Assembly: GCF_019175385.1 (NCBI RefSeq)
Contig: NC_083339.1
Span: 77,086,307-77,150,306 of the forward strand
Source of the DNA: Lycium barbarum
Taxonomy: Eukaryota > Streptophyta > Magnoliopsida > Solanales > Solanaceae
Length of the DNA stretch: 64,000 nt
Direction of reading: 5' to 3'
In this document: piece by piece, positions 22,634 through 36,213 of the stretch
Position numbering within the stretch: the stretch's first letter is position 1
Layout of the letters: the number at the start of each line of letters is the position of its first letter
Position numbers and translations under genes: made by a program
The notes under the pieces: model-generated
Database searches by the model: none
What the model saw: the letters and a program-made list of their open reading frames with translations, nothing else
What the model was told of the DNA's origin: nothing

Positions 22634-25600
22634 TTTATCCTCGGAGTGTCTATAGACCGTGTCTAGTAGAGTCTTGTTTATCGGTGTGTTTTGCACCACA
22701 TCTATAAACAGGAAGCTACAGGAGATTTAGGATGTCACTTTTCCTTCATATCCTAGTATCGTGCGATAGAGCCAAGAGATAGGAAATGATATCCCTTATA
22801 TACTGACCTTTGATTTCAGCAGGAGAGTGGTGTCGACAAGAGAAGGTAAATAATGCTACTGGGAATTACAGAAGCTAATATTTCATTGAGGTTACGTTAT
22901 CAGAAATTGTATATACAGAATGGCGACTGGTCATCATCAAGGTTAGTAAGAAAGTGGATTGAATGTATATATATTGATGATAAGTTCAGTTATAAAGTGT
23001 GAACTGAAGATGCTGAAGGAATCAACAAAAAGATAGGTAAGCAGGGTATATGTCAGATACGGTATGAATGTTGCAGGTATGATTGAAACCTGTAGTTAAA
23101 GATTGAAAGGGAAAGTAAACAGGAAAGTGTAACAGGTACAGTTCGAGTTGGACATACGAGGTAAGTTCATCATTTTCATACGGTTGTTGATATTGGGAGC
23201 CCTGTGTGGCTATCATATGATATATATATACACATATATATGTTGGCACTGTGAGGCATTATTAGTATTTCTTGTGTACAGGTTTGGGGTAGTAAGAAAT
23301 ACAGAGGAAACTCTGCTAAAATTTTCCTAGAAATAAAAAAAGATTGAGATAAAGGTTCGTAAAAAGTCTCGAAAGGTCATGTCAACAGTAATGATAAGAT
23401 TTGACTAAGTTGCGAGTCTGGCTGACTTCGAGAAATAAGTTAACCGTTGAATTGATGGTAATAGTAATTATGAGGTCGATATCAATATGGTAAAAAGGAA
23501 ATGCTAGTACAATTTGGAAGGGCTTTGATAATAAGAGATGATTTAGAAAAGGCTGGCAAATTTTAATAGAGTGTTATATTGAGGTATCAACTGAATTGAT
23601 AAGCAGGGATAAATTACGATGAGTTTATAGTTAGAAGAAGTAATAGGATGATTGAGACAAGAGTACAGAGGAAGAAGAATTGTGACGAATATGAATGTAT
23701 TGATAAGACAGCTTGTGAGGTATTAAGGATGAGATTGACCAGAAAGGGTAAAAGGTTAAGAAAGTGTTACACTATAGGATTGATTACGAACAGGATATAA
23801 TGTGAATATAATAAGGATTGTTATGAAAATGAGTAAAGCCTAGCGAGGACGTGACTAAAAGATATAACGTGATCTATGTGACTAAAGTATAAAGGCGAGC
23901 TATAGAACGAATAAGAAAGACTTATAAAGTTATTCTATAGGGAAAGTTCAGAATAAAGATTATGTGATAACGGGAATGATAGCGAGCACAAGAGAAGAAG
24001 GAGTTAATTGAAAGAATGAAATAAGAAGAAAGCGAGATAACAGTGCAGTAATAGGTTATGACATGTATAGCCGAGAACACGAGTAATATAGGTGACAGAA
24101 CTGTGAAAGACCAAACTATAGAAAGATGAGCAACGAGGTAGAATGAGTGCCAGAAAAAGGACTGGGATGATAAGAACAAATAGGGATGAACAGAATACGT
24201 TTTGAAAATGAGAAAGGGATTATGCAGAAGTAGTGTTTTCCGAAGGATACAGAGGTAGCATGAGATTTCTTGTGCAAAGAATAAAAGATGGACATAGACT
24301 GGAGAAATGGTAAGGGAATACTAAAGGAAGTACCCAAAATAGACGTAATTAATTGAGTACGAGTATGAAATAAAAGGGAAATATATAGCTACGAACTTAA
24401 AGGTGTAGTACGACGACAAGGTGATAAGATAAGACCATTATTAAGACGAACTTGATGTGATTGGGTACACAACAAGGGTAAAAGAGCATAAGACATAAAG
24501 GAGTACTGCGTGTATATGACTTCACATCGGAAATAGTGAAATCCTTAAAGGACAAGGACTGTAGGCCTGAGGAACAAATAATGTATTGAGAATTTATTAA
24601 AGAAAACAGATGATATAGGTTGGGATAAAGATAATATATTACAAGAGAACTTTGGATACTTATCATCGGAATATAAGTGCTACCTAATTGAGAATTTTGA
24701 ACGACTATAAGTACTATAATTAATTACTGATCGGAGTAAGTGGAATGTGGCCTTGGATAAGTTGCTACATGGGTTGCATTACTCGAGTACAGATGGTCAG
24801 ATGAGATTTTGTATTATATATAGAAAGGTTCTCGTCGCTTCATAATTTTGTTAAGGTTTCGTATGTGGATAATCAAAGTTATAAATTATAAAGAAAAGAC
24901 ATGGATATGGTACAGTATACCAAGTGAGTTGGAAAAAATGATCAGATGAATTTGAGATTGGAAATAGGGACATAAAGAAGAATATAAAAAGATAATGGTA
25001 TAAGTACACCCTTAAGGGGGAAAGCGGGTGAGAGCGATGCAAGTGTAAGATGGAAACAATTGACACTGCAATATATTTGATATGGATACTTAAAATTCAA
25101 GTGAGATCCCTTGCTGAAACAAGTTATTAAGATCTGAAAGCCAGCGATAAACCGATAGAAGTCAGGATGGTATTTGAGACAGTGCTGAGAATTATTTGTA
25201 AAGATCTTGAATGATATGAAATTAAAGAGTGGGTGCTTATAAAAAGAAAGAGTACGATAAGAGAATGGTAACGAGTAACTTAAGAGGATAGCAATGCTAT
25301 TCTAGATTAGAGGCTAAGATTTTACAATAGAGTTGTGCACTAATGATATTGCGACTTATAAGTAGCAAATGGAAGGGATAGAAAATCTCCTATAGTAGGA
25401 TATGAGAAAATCAAAGGGGTGAATAAAGGAAGGGAAAAGAGTATAACAAGATAGGCTATGAGCGAGTTTTAGTATGGATGAGTTATATAAAGCATAATGA
25501 ACTAGGAGAAGGAAAGACTATGACTAAGATTGGATATGTTTTATACAAGTTGTACAAGAATAGTTATGCAACCTACGAATATTTGTATGCTAAGAATGAG

Positions 25601-26554
25601 ACCAAGTGAGTACTTGATAAGAAGAGTAAGGACTCAGTAATAACAATGTGGTTGTGATACTTTGGGTACATTAAGGAGAGGTGTAAGATGGTTTGAGCCA
25701 AATTACCGAGATAGAATTAGTACGGAGGGCAAATAGGACATGGCCATAGTTGAGCCCCGATACCGATTGAAAGATACAAGAGGAGAATGCAAGGTAAAGC
25801 ATAAGGACTAGTGAAACGACGCTAAGGTATTTGAGCCCCTTCGCATATTCTTGTAAATATTGCAACATAATGTGTGACAGAAGAACTAAGAGCAAAATCT
25901 GAGTAAAGAGGCAATAGAAGGGTTTGAATTAAAAATAAAGAAACGACACGAAATAATATGCCTAAAGTGTTACAAGTTGGATTAAGGGAAATTGTGAAAT
26001 GGTTTAAGCGAGATGATCAGAACAAGCGGGTTACTGGATGACAGTGAATTTATATGTCAAATTAAAAATTCTTTCAGAATTATACCAGTTAATAATAGAC
26101 AGATCACAGAGCAGCTATGTAAAGTTATTAGATGAAGGAACTCCAACGCTACTGGATAGCTAACTCTAAAGATTGAGATTAAGAGCCAAAAAGTAGAGTG
26201 ACAGTTCAAGTCTTTTAAGGAAGTCGAGAAGTGATACATGATGCTGAAGATTCCAGAATATGGACTGTAACAGCAGAGCAATGTAAGGTTATTGAAGTGA
26301 AATAATGTTACACCTTGGGAAAATTTCATTTTATTCGTAGAGTCTGCGAAGGGTTTACAGGTTACCAGACGCATGAAATACTCCAAGGATTGTAAAGTCT
26401 AATAAATCGACGAGGGACGTCTGTGCGTTATATAATCTTATTTAAAGATTAAGAGGTAAGATGAAGTGAACGATACATCTTAAGGGAGTAACTATAGAAG
26501 AAGACAGAGTCGAGTTATGACTAATGCACCAGGGAGAGAGTAAGATTTTAGCCG

Positions 26555-26700
26555 AAGAGCTCGCAATACAACTATCAACCAACTGCGAAATAAGGAGGAG
26601 AGTAAAGACAACGACGTGGAATTATTACCTCGAGAAGCAACAGAAAGAGGAAATATTGTGGGAATGGTTACTTAGAGATCTGGAATGCATTATAATAAAT
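26555..26700 (+). pseudogene. Possible relic of a gypsy pol chromodomain-like end
   Basis: Around 26583..26600 the bases CAACTGCGAAATAAGGAGG resemble the segment coding RQLRNKE in intact gypsy copies. The frame then passes through KEEILWEWLLRD, similar in spacing to the EEATWE part of that domain. The region lies at the expected distance before the polypurine tract. The match is short and broken, so this may be chance. Confidence 0.35.
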
Positions 26701-26826
26701 TGAAGGGAACCGACCAACGAAAGAGGCATGTGAAGGGCATAATTCAATAAAAGAACATTTAAGGAAGTATTTGGAGCGCGGGACTAGTTTAACATTCGAG
26801 GACGAATGTTCCAAAGGGGGGAAGGA

Positions 26827-27842
26827 TGTTATATCCAGTATTTTTGTACGTTGGATCATTCGTAAGCTAATCGACATAAGTTCAAGGACAAGATTATTTT
26901 TGAGATATGAGACAAGGACATTTTAATCCCGATTTTAATAGTGCATGGTTTGCACATTAATTAGAATTAGTATAGAAACATTAGTGAAGATTATTAAGTG
27001 GGGATTAATGATTAATTAATTTAATTAGACCACTAAGTGGGCCCCACAAAACGTGGCTGAATTTGATTGGAGCATGGATGATGACATGCTAACGAGACAC
27101 ATGTCAAGTGGGATGGCCACGTGTCAACAAGGCTGGCTGCATATATAATGTCTAGCAATGACTCATTAAGTGAAGACTAATTAGTCATACAATTCATCTT
27201 CACCAAACTTCAATTGAAAGAAAGAACCATGAACAGCCATGGCTGCCACTTGAGCTCACGGCCAATTCAAATGTTGGGAGGAAAGTTGTAATTTTTTTTT
27301 TTGTGTTGTACACGTCCAAAGGAGGCAGCAACGTTGGAAGTTGAATTGAGGAAGGAGAAGTGGTGAAATTGGTGCGTGTATAGGATCTGATCTAGCTAAC
27401 GAAAAGGTAAGATTAACTCTTATTAAGTGGAATTGGAAGTAAGAAAATGCATGATTTCATTGGTGTTGTAATTGGGCTGAATTGGAGTTGTTTCAATAAA
27501 ATTGGGTTTGATTGTTGTTGTTGTTGTTATTGATTATGTGTTAAAAGTGAAGGAATCTTGATAACTAGAGTTGTAATTATTTATATGGTATTGTTGGGAC
27601 ATGAATTGGATTAGAGGTTCATGTAGTGTATTTGAGGATGGTCTGGTTGTGTTGAAGGCATGGGAATATAGTTATAAGTATGTGTGTGTGTGTCGTTGTT
27701 CTTGTTGTTCATGGTGGTATTATACTCTTTTCCATGTATTTGTGATCTTGCGAAGTAAAGGTCAAAAATTGTATTTTCGATGTTGTAGTTCGGTGGACTG
27801 TTTTGAGCTTGTTATTAAAATGATATTAAAGTAGTTTTCTTG
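26827..27842 (+). repeat. Element C 3' LTR, left part
   Basis: It starts TGTTATATCCAGTATTTTTG directly after the polypurine tract. From 26970 it matches the start of the window. The TATA box is at 27142. It stops at the duplicated TCTTG (27838..27842), where a solo LTR is inserted. Confidence 0.93.
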
Positions 27843-30800
27843 TGTAACGACCCAACTCCGTAGGCCGCGACTAGTGTCCGTGCTGGACACCCAAACGTAC
27901 CCAATAACCCAGACTAGCATATCAACAGAATATTTTTAAATGTAAAAGTCAATTGGCGCTAGTAATCATCATAAATGAACCGACATAGTACATGGGAGCC
28001 GATAAGGCTGTCACAGATCATATCATCCCAAAACATATAAAAAACCCACACAAGTATGTCTACAGACCTCTACAGATTATAACAGAATCATAAGACGGGA
28101 CAGGGCCCCGTCATACCCCTGAATAGCATACATATATACAATAGCAGCAGACTGTACCAACATATAGGCTCTGGACAAAAGAGCACTCCCAAAATAGCAG
28201 AATAGATGTCCTAGGCAGGCGGGTCAGCAAATCTGTCGTCTGTACCTGCGCGGCATGAAAACGCAGCCCTCGAAGGAAGGGGGTCAGTACGAAATATGTA
28301 CTGAGTATGTAAAGCACGGAACGTAGTAAACAAAGTCATAATCGAAGCAGAAGATACAGAAAATGAACTGAATATCCAGATTAGCAAAATGCTGATCATA
28401 TAGCATAAATAGTATTCGCTGAAAACATATGTCGTACCTGGTCCCATTACGGAACAAGGTCATAACCGAAACAGAACTTACAGAGAAGTGAGTGTAACAT
28501 TCGAAGTATCAAATACATAGTTTCAAAACATGAGGAGTGTGTACAGAAACATATACCATATCATATCCGACCCCTGCCAAGGGACTCGGCAAACAGAACG
28601 TGGCCACCCCCCGACGCTGGTGCCACCACACATAAGGAGCAGAATAGGGGATAACCCCGTAACATAACATATCATATCAGATGGCCATATCAGATCATAT
28701 CATATCAGAATGTGTGTACATGGCACAGCATACTCCACAACCCATGTACATATATACCTGCCCCCTCACATCGAGGCACGGCGAACAATGCAGTGGAATA
28801 CGCTTGACAACATATCCTGGCCCGGGCTCAGTGTGGGAAACATTGAGGCATCCACGAATGGAGTAGTGAGAAACTAAATGCAATAAAAATACCATATATT
28901 TCCAGAGACTCAATGAGGCATATCGAATGACAAATCAAACCAATGAAATCGGACAGAATCATAGTAAGTGTATGTCGTATGTCATAATGAGTTATGGAAG
29001 AATAATCCTTCTGGGATCATTTTCATATTCCAAAATAGTTTACCATACTAGAGGGAATCATTAAAACAATTTTCCTTAGTAGTTAAAAGGATAGTTAAAA
29101 CGTTTCATTTTATATTGTTCGAAAATAAGGCAATAGTACACTAAAAGGCAAAGCGGGAATAGTGGGAGACTAAATGAGACACAAAATATCATACCTTTAC
29201 AGAGATTCAATAAAGTATTTAGAATAAGTATCATTGGTAGTTAGAAGTGTAGTTAAGGCGCTTCCTTTAGAACCGCTTGAAATTAAGTTATAAACATAAA
29301 AAGGGTAAAGTCGGAAATAGTGGGCCCACCTCGGGACAACCGAAGCGGTGGGCTCAAATTACGTATATTAAGCTTATGGAGTCACCTACGGAGGTCCTAG
29401 GGACATTTCATAACTTTCTAGACAATTTGCCGAAGTTTACACAATTCTTTAACAAAGCATACTTATAGGGTTCAATTCCATTGAATGAAAAAGGGACAAT
29501 TTGAAACGCGGATTCCGAAAGACAGAATATTTCCCGAGGCTCGAATCCGATCCTAGTACATCTAGGACATGCCAAAAGAAGAATTGGGATAGCTTTACAT
29601 ACCTTTTATGCTTTTTACGCCTTTCCAAGTTCACTTCCCGTTTCGTCCAAAATCTACAAATGGTCACATTTACCAAATGTTAACCCTAAGACTTTAGGAC
29701 TTAAATATCAAATCAACACTTTTCTACAGAAATTTGGGCAGCATTTCCCCTATACATATAGCATCCCCGAGAATTCAACTCGGCCAAAACAATCAACAAC
29801 AACCCAATAACAACACTAACAACAACAACAATAACTACAAGACACAATATGGCACAACTAGTTCCCTTTCTAACATAGTGTGATACTTCCATTTCAACTT
29901 CAAATTTCCAAACAAATCTCAAGGGTTTCACATTCATCATTAATCAAGATCATCACAATATAATTTGGAAGCATTTCATATCAATTCCACAAAATATTCA
30001 CAAGATATACACAATATACAAACTTTCCACCAAAGTCATAATTCCACCAAAACTTCTAATCTTTAACAAACATTTTCATAACATGTTTCTATCTTCCAAC
30101 TTCATCAACAATCATCATAATTTACACCTTAACGACTTCATTTCCACAATATCATAAAATCATATTAGAATGACATAATCTTTTACATTCCGTTTCAATG
30201 CCAACTTAAATCATATTACCTTCCTTTACACTATAAGGATCACAACAACACAACCAACATATTAAACAAAATTAATTCATTCCCATTCTAATCTCCATAT
30301 ACCACACGGCCAATACCTATATTTCCAACTTCAACCAAATTCATTCAACTTTCATTCTCAATATGAATTCCATCATACTCACAACTAGAATACAACATAA
30401 ATTCAACTCACCATATGTATATAACATACATACACACACGGCTACATGCCAACTTACATACCCACTTTGCAAACTTCCATATTTCCATACTTTTTACTCA
30501 TTTCTACATACTACAACACAAACAAACCTTCATAACATAATAACATGGAATGAATTCTTACCTTTTTCTCCAATCTTCTTCACTTAACCAAAGTGCGGAA
30601 ACGATGAAACGGATGAACCATCTTCCGAAATAATCATACCACATTGTAGAGGGTACTTGAATTGGTAGGAATACTACAAGAAAACAATTTTTGGAACAAG
30701 ATTTAAGGTACTCAATTTCCATGGGTCTTGGCCGAAATGGCCCTTTGTTTTTGTTCTTCATCTTTGTGTTTCTTGAAAATTCTAATGGATAAAGTGATAA

Positions 30801-31325
30801 ATATATGGTCCCTTTCATCTATTTTAACACATGGAAAATTCATTAATTTTTTGGTGGGTTTGGGCCATGGCTTTGGCCGGCCACCCTCTTAAACTTGGGC
30901 CTCATTTTTTTTCTTTTCATTTTTCTTGGGCCAACCCGGTTGGTCCCGAGTTGGGCAAAGCCCACTGACCTTTCGACCTTAACACGTCCATATCTCCATG
31001 TACCGACGTCACCTAGGAACCCACGACCTATGGTAGGAAAGCTAATTCAATTATCTATAACTTATATCTCTTGGTATTTTTCCAAATTCCAAACTTTTAA
31101 TACCATTTTTGACCCTCCAAGTCAGGTCACCCGGAAACGTTTTCTTAAAAATATTCGTTTGGAGGGCTTCCACTTTGATTTGGCCCAAGGGTCCTTCATG
31201 AGTTGTGTTTAACTTTACATATGTGATTCATATAGCTTGTCACATGTTCCAAAAAAAAAATCTTGACGTGTGGGCCCCACCTCAGCTTACAAATAATCCG
31301 ACGTTCAAAAATACGGGATATAACA
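27843..31325 (-). mobile_element. Solo LTR nested in element C 3' LTR (family 2)
   Basis: It runs from TGTAACGACCC to GGGATATAACA and is flanked by TCTTG on both sides (27838..27842, 31326..31330). The undisturbed target is seen in the 5' LTR near 882..900. There are no primer-binding site, polypurine tract or coding domains, so it is a solo LTR of about 3.48 kb. Its orientation is minus, since it reads TGTTATATCCCG on that strand. Hairpin 2 (CCCTC 28267, GGGGG 28279) is present on the minus strand. The AT- and CA-rich stretch 29750..30600 holds no gene. Confidence 0.93.
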
Positions 31326-32915
31326 TCTTGTACATGGATGGTAGTTAATGTTGTTGTCGTGGTGTTGTTGATATGGCTCATAAATTTGTAAGAAAGAAGT
31401 GTATAAGGTATCGTATATGAAGCGTATGTTGGTCTGTTTTGTGTATAATCTTAGATGTTAATGATTTAGGTTGAAAAAGGATTAAGAGAGGTTATTGGGT
31501 TGTGGTCGTTGTTGTTGGTTTGGTTGATTGAGTGGTGGTGATTAAATATTAGGGGAAATATTGTCCGTTTCATTTTCAAACCGAATCATCATTGATGTAC
31601 ACGATATACGAAAGCCCTCTAAAGTTGTGTACGTATTCCTATGGTTATAGGTTTGGCATACTAATTGTGGAAAGTTCGTGATTAAGTTGAGTTCCTAGGA
31701 CGACGTAAGGTATGTAAAGCTATCCCTTTTTTTTTGGCATGATCTATGTGAGACAAACAGACAACGAATGTATAAGTTCCAAAGAAACTCCTATTCTTAG
31801 AGATACTAGGATAGCTAATGTTCTTGATATCCAGAACCTATTACACATTGTCTTGATACGTGTCTATGAATGTATAAGTTCCAAAGAAACTCCTATTCTT
31901 GAAGTTCTATTAGATATAATCCATAGTGACGTTCGAGGAGTACTTGATATGACTGTTGTCCTTGATACTCAAGTATTAGTTCATTCTACTTATTCTATTG
32001 AGTCTCAGATGATGATTTAGTTTGCATATGGTTGCTCACTACTCTGCTCGTGCATGCTGTTAATATATCTTTCACTGAGTCCCGGGCCGGGTATGTTTTC
32101 GTGCACAGTTTCACTGCATTGTTCACCGAGCCCCTCACTAGAGAGCCAGGTACGTATGCATATATATGATGATATGATTATGGCATCCAGTCCCATGATG
32201 GGTCGGGTATGGTATATGATGACTTTATTCACCGAGTCCCATAATGGGCCAGATATGGTATATGATATAGACATGCATGATTCTCATCTCATAAGGCACA
32301 GGTGCATTGGTATCTTTGATTATCATAATTTCCTCCTGTAATCTTCTATTCAGTTATGATTTCTTTATTGTATTTCATGCTTTATATACACAGTACACAT
32401 CTCTTATTGACCCCCTTTCTTCGGGGGGCTGCGTTTCATGCCCGCAGGTACAGACACTTGGTTTGGTGATCCTCCTTTAGGACTTCTGCTCTGCTGTTTT
32501 GGAGAGCTCCATTGTTCCGGAGCCTAGATTATTTTGGTACAGATCTTTTGATGTCGACTTATGCATATCCAGGGGTATGGTGGGGCCGTGTCCCGTCATA
32601 TTTCACTTGTACACTCTTAGAGGTCTGTAGACATATGTGGGTTGTATATAGGTTTTGGTCAGCCGTGTCGATATGCTTTGTTTTAGATCTTCCCGTATAT
32701 AGTGGCAGCCTTGTCGGCTTACGTATTGTGTTATGCTTTGGTAAGCTGTGACTCCTCAGGAGACAGGTTTATGATGATATATGGCATTGGGAATCTATAG
32801 TTGCTTTTATAAGTTTCCATTCCGCCCTTAGTTTCAGTCTGACTATATCTAACAGGTTCGTATACGAGTGTCCAGCTCGGGCACTAGTCATGGCCCATGG
32901 GGTTGGGTCGTGACA
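31326..32915 (+). repeat. Element C 3' LTR, right part
   Basis: It begins with the second TCTTG and then matches 893..1654 and 21818..22615 of the 5' LTR. A local duplication of about 40 bases (AGTTCCAAAGAAACTCC) is seen at 31771 and 31877, absent from the 5' LTR. It ends GGGTTGGGTCGTGACA at 32915. The next five bases, ATAGA, should be the target-site duplication. Its partner lies before the window. Confidence 0.92.
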
Positions 32916-35900
32916 ATAGAGATTACGACAAAGGCCAGCATAAGAGGGCTAAATCAGCTGGCTATCCTGGTGAGTTTTGAGGCAGGCAGCCTCAGCAACA
33001 TATTAAATATTCTTCCCAGCTAGGACAGAGTGCACCCCCACAGTTCACAGGTATGAGATTTGACAGCACAGGGTATTCAGGAGCCGGTCTGAGCTCCAAG
33101 ACTTCAGGTTCACAGATGAACAGGGGTTCGAGTTAGTTGAGGCCACCATTGCATTGGTGTTCTCGGTGTGGAAGGCCCCATTTTGGGGAATGCCGTCTTA
33201 CTACAGGTGCTTGTTTTTCTTGCGGCCGTTAGGGCCATATGAAGAGAGAGTGTCCTTATAGAGATGGTACAGGTGGTGTGGCTCAGCCTACTGGGTCGGT
33301 TGCTGGTTCATCTTCTTCTGTAGCTATGCGCCCTGTGGGGCAGGGTATTCAGACATCAGCAGGCCATGGTACAGGTCGTGGCGGAGCTTCCAGTTCTAGC
33401 GGTCCTTCGAACCGCATATATGCCTTGGCTAGTAGGCAGGATCAGGAGGCGTCACCGAATGTGGTTACAGGTATATTATCGATTTTCTCCCGGGACGTAT
33501 ATGCATTGATAGACCCAGGTTCCACCTTATCATATATATCTCCCTTTGTTGCTAGTAGAATCGGAATAGAACCTGAGTTGATAGAACCATTTGAGGTAGC
33601 TACACTGGTAGGAGATTCTGTCATAGCAAAGCAACTATATAGAAATTGTTCAGTGGTTATATATAGTCGTTACACCATGGAAGATCTGATAGAATTAGAC
33701 ATGACTGAGTTTGATGTTATTATGGGCATAGATTGGTTGGCTTCTTGTTATGCTAACGTTGATTGTAGAGAAAAGATAGTTCGATTTCAGTTCCCAGGAG
33801 AGCCGATTATAGAGTGGATAGGGAATACAACATCGCGAGGGGTAAGTTTATTTCATACCTCGAGGCAAGGAAGATGGTTAGAAAGGGTTAAATTTATCAT
33901 CTGGTTCGTGTGCATGATATGAAAGCAAAGGTACCGACTCTTCAGTCAGTCACGATAGTTAATGAATTTCCAGATGTATCCCCCGATGAACTTCCAGGTC
34001 TTTCTCCTGAACGGGAGATAGAGTTTACTATAGATGTATTGCCAGATACTCAGCCCATATCTATTCCTCCTTATAGAATGGCACCTGCAGAGCTGAAGGA
34101 GTTAAAGGAGCGATTGAGAGACTTGTTGGAAAAAGGCTTTATCAGGCCTAGCACATCACCTTAGGGAGCACCGGTACTATTTGTGAGGAAGAAAGATGGG
34201 TCGCTGCGGATGTGTATTGATTATAGGCAGCTGAATAAAGTAACAATAACGAATAGGTGTCCCCTCCCCAGGATTGATGATCTATTTGACCAGTTGCAGG
34301 GTGCTAAGTGTTTTTCAAAGATAGAATTACGGTCAGGCTATCATCAGGTGCGGGTAAAGGAGGCAGATATTCCGAAGACGACATTCAGGACCCGATACGG
34401 GAATTATGAATTTAGAGTGATGTCTTTTGGGCTGACCAACGCCCCAGCAGTATTTATGGATTTGATGAACCGAGTATTCAAGCCATTCTTAAATATGTTC
34501 GTTATCGTGTTTATTGACAATATTCTAGTCTATTCACGTTCAGAAGAGGAGCATGCAGACCATTTGAGGACGGTACTTAGGGTGCTCCAGCACCAGAAGC
34601 TGTATGCTATGTTTTCTAAGTGCGAATTCTGGTTGACTTCAGTATCATTCTTGGGGCATATTATTGGAGCTGATGGTATTTGGGTAGATACGCAGAAGAT
34701 TGAGGCTGTAAAGACTTGGCCTAGACCTACGACACCTACCGAGGTACGCAATTTTCTGGGGCTAGCAGGATATTACAGGAGATTCGTAGAAAAGTTTGCC
34801 TCGATTTCAGTGCCTTTAACAAGGCTAACTCAGAAGGCAGCTAAGTTCCAGTGGACTGATGCTTGTGAGCAAAGCTTCCAGTTGCTGAAAGACAAGTAGA
34901 CTACCGCGCCAGTTCTAACTTTTCCTGAGGGACCAGATGGCTATGTTATTTATTGTGATGCTTCAGGTGTTGGAGTAGGTTGTGTATTGATGCAGCATGG
35001 CAGGGTTATATCCTATGCCTCCCGACAGCTCAGAAAGCACGAAAGAAATTATCCTACTCACGATCTGGAGTTAGCAGTGGTAATTCATGCCTTGAAGATA
35101 TGAAGGCATTATTTATATGGTGTTCATGTTGATATTTATACGGATCATAAGAGTCTCCAAGATATTCTATACAATCCAGGGAAGGCATGTTGTAGCAGAT
35201 GCTCTTAGCTGTAAATATATGGGTAGCTTGACCGACGTGCAACCAGAAAGGATGGAGATAGTTCGTGAGATTTACCGGCTAGCTAACCTTGGAGTTCGTT
35301 TGGCTGATTCTGGAGACGGTGGAGTTTCTATTCGAGAAGTTGCTGAGTCCTCTATCATAGAAGAGGTAAAGAGATGCCAGTACGAGGACCCTGTTCTGGC
35401 ACAGTATAGAGATACAACTCTTCAAAAGGAGAAGACCCCATTCGAGGTTACACCTGACGGAGTGCTACGGTATGGGGGCAGATTATGTGTACCTGAGGTT
35501 GCAGGGCTACGACAACAAGTTATGGGAGAGGTACACTATGCCCGTTATTCGGTTCATCAAGGGTCAATGAAGATGTATCATGACCTCAGATGTTTATATT
35601 GGTGGGATGGTATGAAAAAGGACATAGCAGAGTTTTTTGCTCAGTGCCCGAATTGTCAATAGGTTAAGGTCGAACATCAGAAGCCTGGAGGGTTATTACA
35701 GGAGATAGAGATCCCAACTTGGAAATGGGAAGTAATTATAATGGACTTCATTATAGGTTTACCTCGCACTCCACGGAAGTATGACTCTATATGGGTTATT
35801 GTGGATAGGCTGACAAAATCAGCCCATTTTCTTCCAGTCAGAACTACTTATTCAGCTAAGGACTATGCGAGGTTATACATCAAGGAGATAGTGAAACTTC

Positions 35901-36213
35901 ATGGGGTTCCCACATCTATTATATCGGACAGAGGAGCTCAGTTTACAGCTAACTTCTGGAGATCATTCCAGAAGGGATTGAGGACACAGGTGAGTCTTAG
36001 CACAGTATTTCACCCTCAGACTGGCGGACAGGCTGAGCGTACTATTCAGACGCTAGAAGATATGTTGCGAGCCTGTATTATTGACTTCAGAGGTAGCTGG
36101 GATGATCATTTGCCACTTATTGTGTTTTCTTATAATAATAGCTACCATTCTAGTATCCAGATGGCACCGTACGAGGCCTTATATGGGAGGAAGTGCAGGT
36201 CACCTATCAGTTG
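32916..36213 (+). pseudogene. Element D: gag (3' part) and pol relic of a Ty3/gypsy element
   Basis: Element C sits inside the gag of this older copy, so only its 3' part is in the window. The order is gag with two cysteine clusters (CSRCGR, then a CCHC knuckle with an internal stop near 33230), protease (D-P-G-S-T near 33523), RT, RNase H and integrase, ending abruptly after YGRKCRSPI at about 36208. The RT catalytic box reads FIDN (GAC AAT at 34515..34520) instead of FIDD. Stops are at 34162 (TAG), 34897 (TAG) and 35101 (TGA). About 60 bases of RNase H are missing near 35160. The DDE integrase core is mostly readable (SDRGAQF). It is related to, but clearly diverged from, element B. Confidence 0.88.

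Larger units (their letters stand above)
22616..26826 (+). mobile_element. Element C internal region, mostly non-coding and purine-rich
   Basis: About 4.2 kb lies between the primer-binding site and the polypurine tract (CCAAAGGGGGGAAGGA, ending 26826). The leader up to TTTGATTTCAG at 22819 resembles that of element B, but no gag follows. Near 23205..23335 the sequence resembles the block that precedes the polypurine tract in element B (CAGAGGAAACTCTG next to AAAATTTTCCTAGAA). About 3.4 kb of G- and A-rich, C-poor sequence comes after this (17 G against 4 C in 25381..25440). The longest open frames are about 100 codons and show no known domain. It is most simply a non-autonomous (LARD-like) or heavily decayed internal domain. 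TGTTACACCTTGGG at 26306 resembles a family 1 LTR start and may mark a truncated LTR. Confidence 0.7.

Noticed and set aside
26306..26330. LTR start (TGTTACACCTTGGG) inside element C
   Set aside because: Only the first 20 or so bases resemble a family 1 LTR. No end or duplication was found, so it is mentioned only as a possible fragment.
30363..30587. Thr/His-rich open frame in the solo LTR at 27843
   Set aside because: Composition follows the CA/AT-rich LTR sequence, and other LTRs of the family do not keep the frame.
31739..32020. Open plus-strand frame of 93 codons in element C LTR
   Set aside because: It lies wholly in LTR sequence, is created partly by a local duplication, and is absent from the 5' LTR copy (1300..1555).
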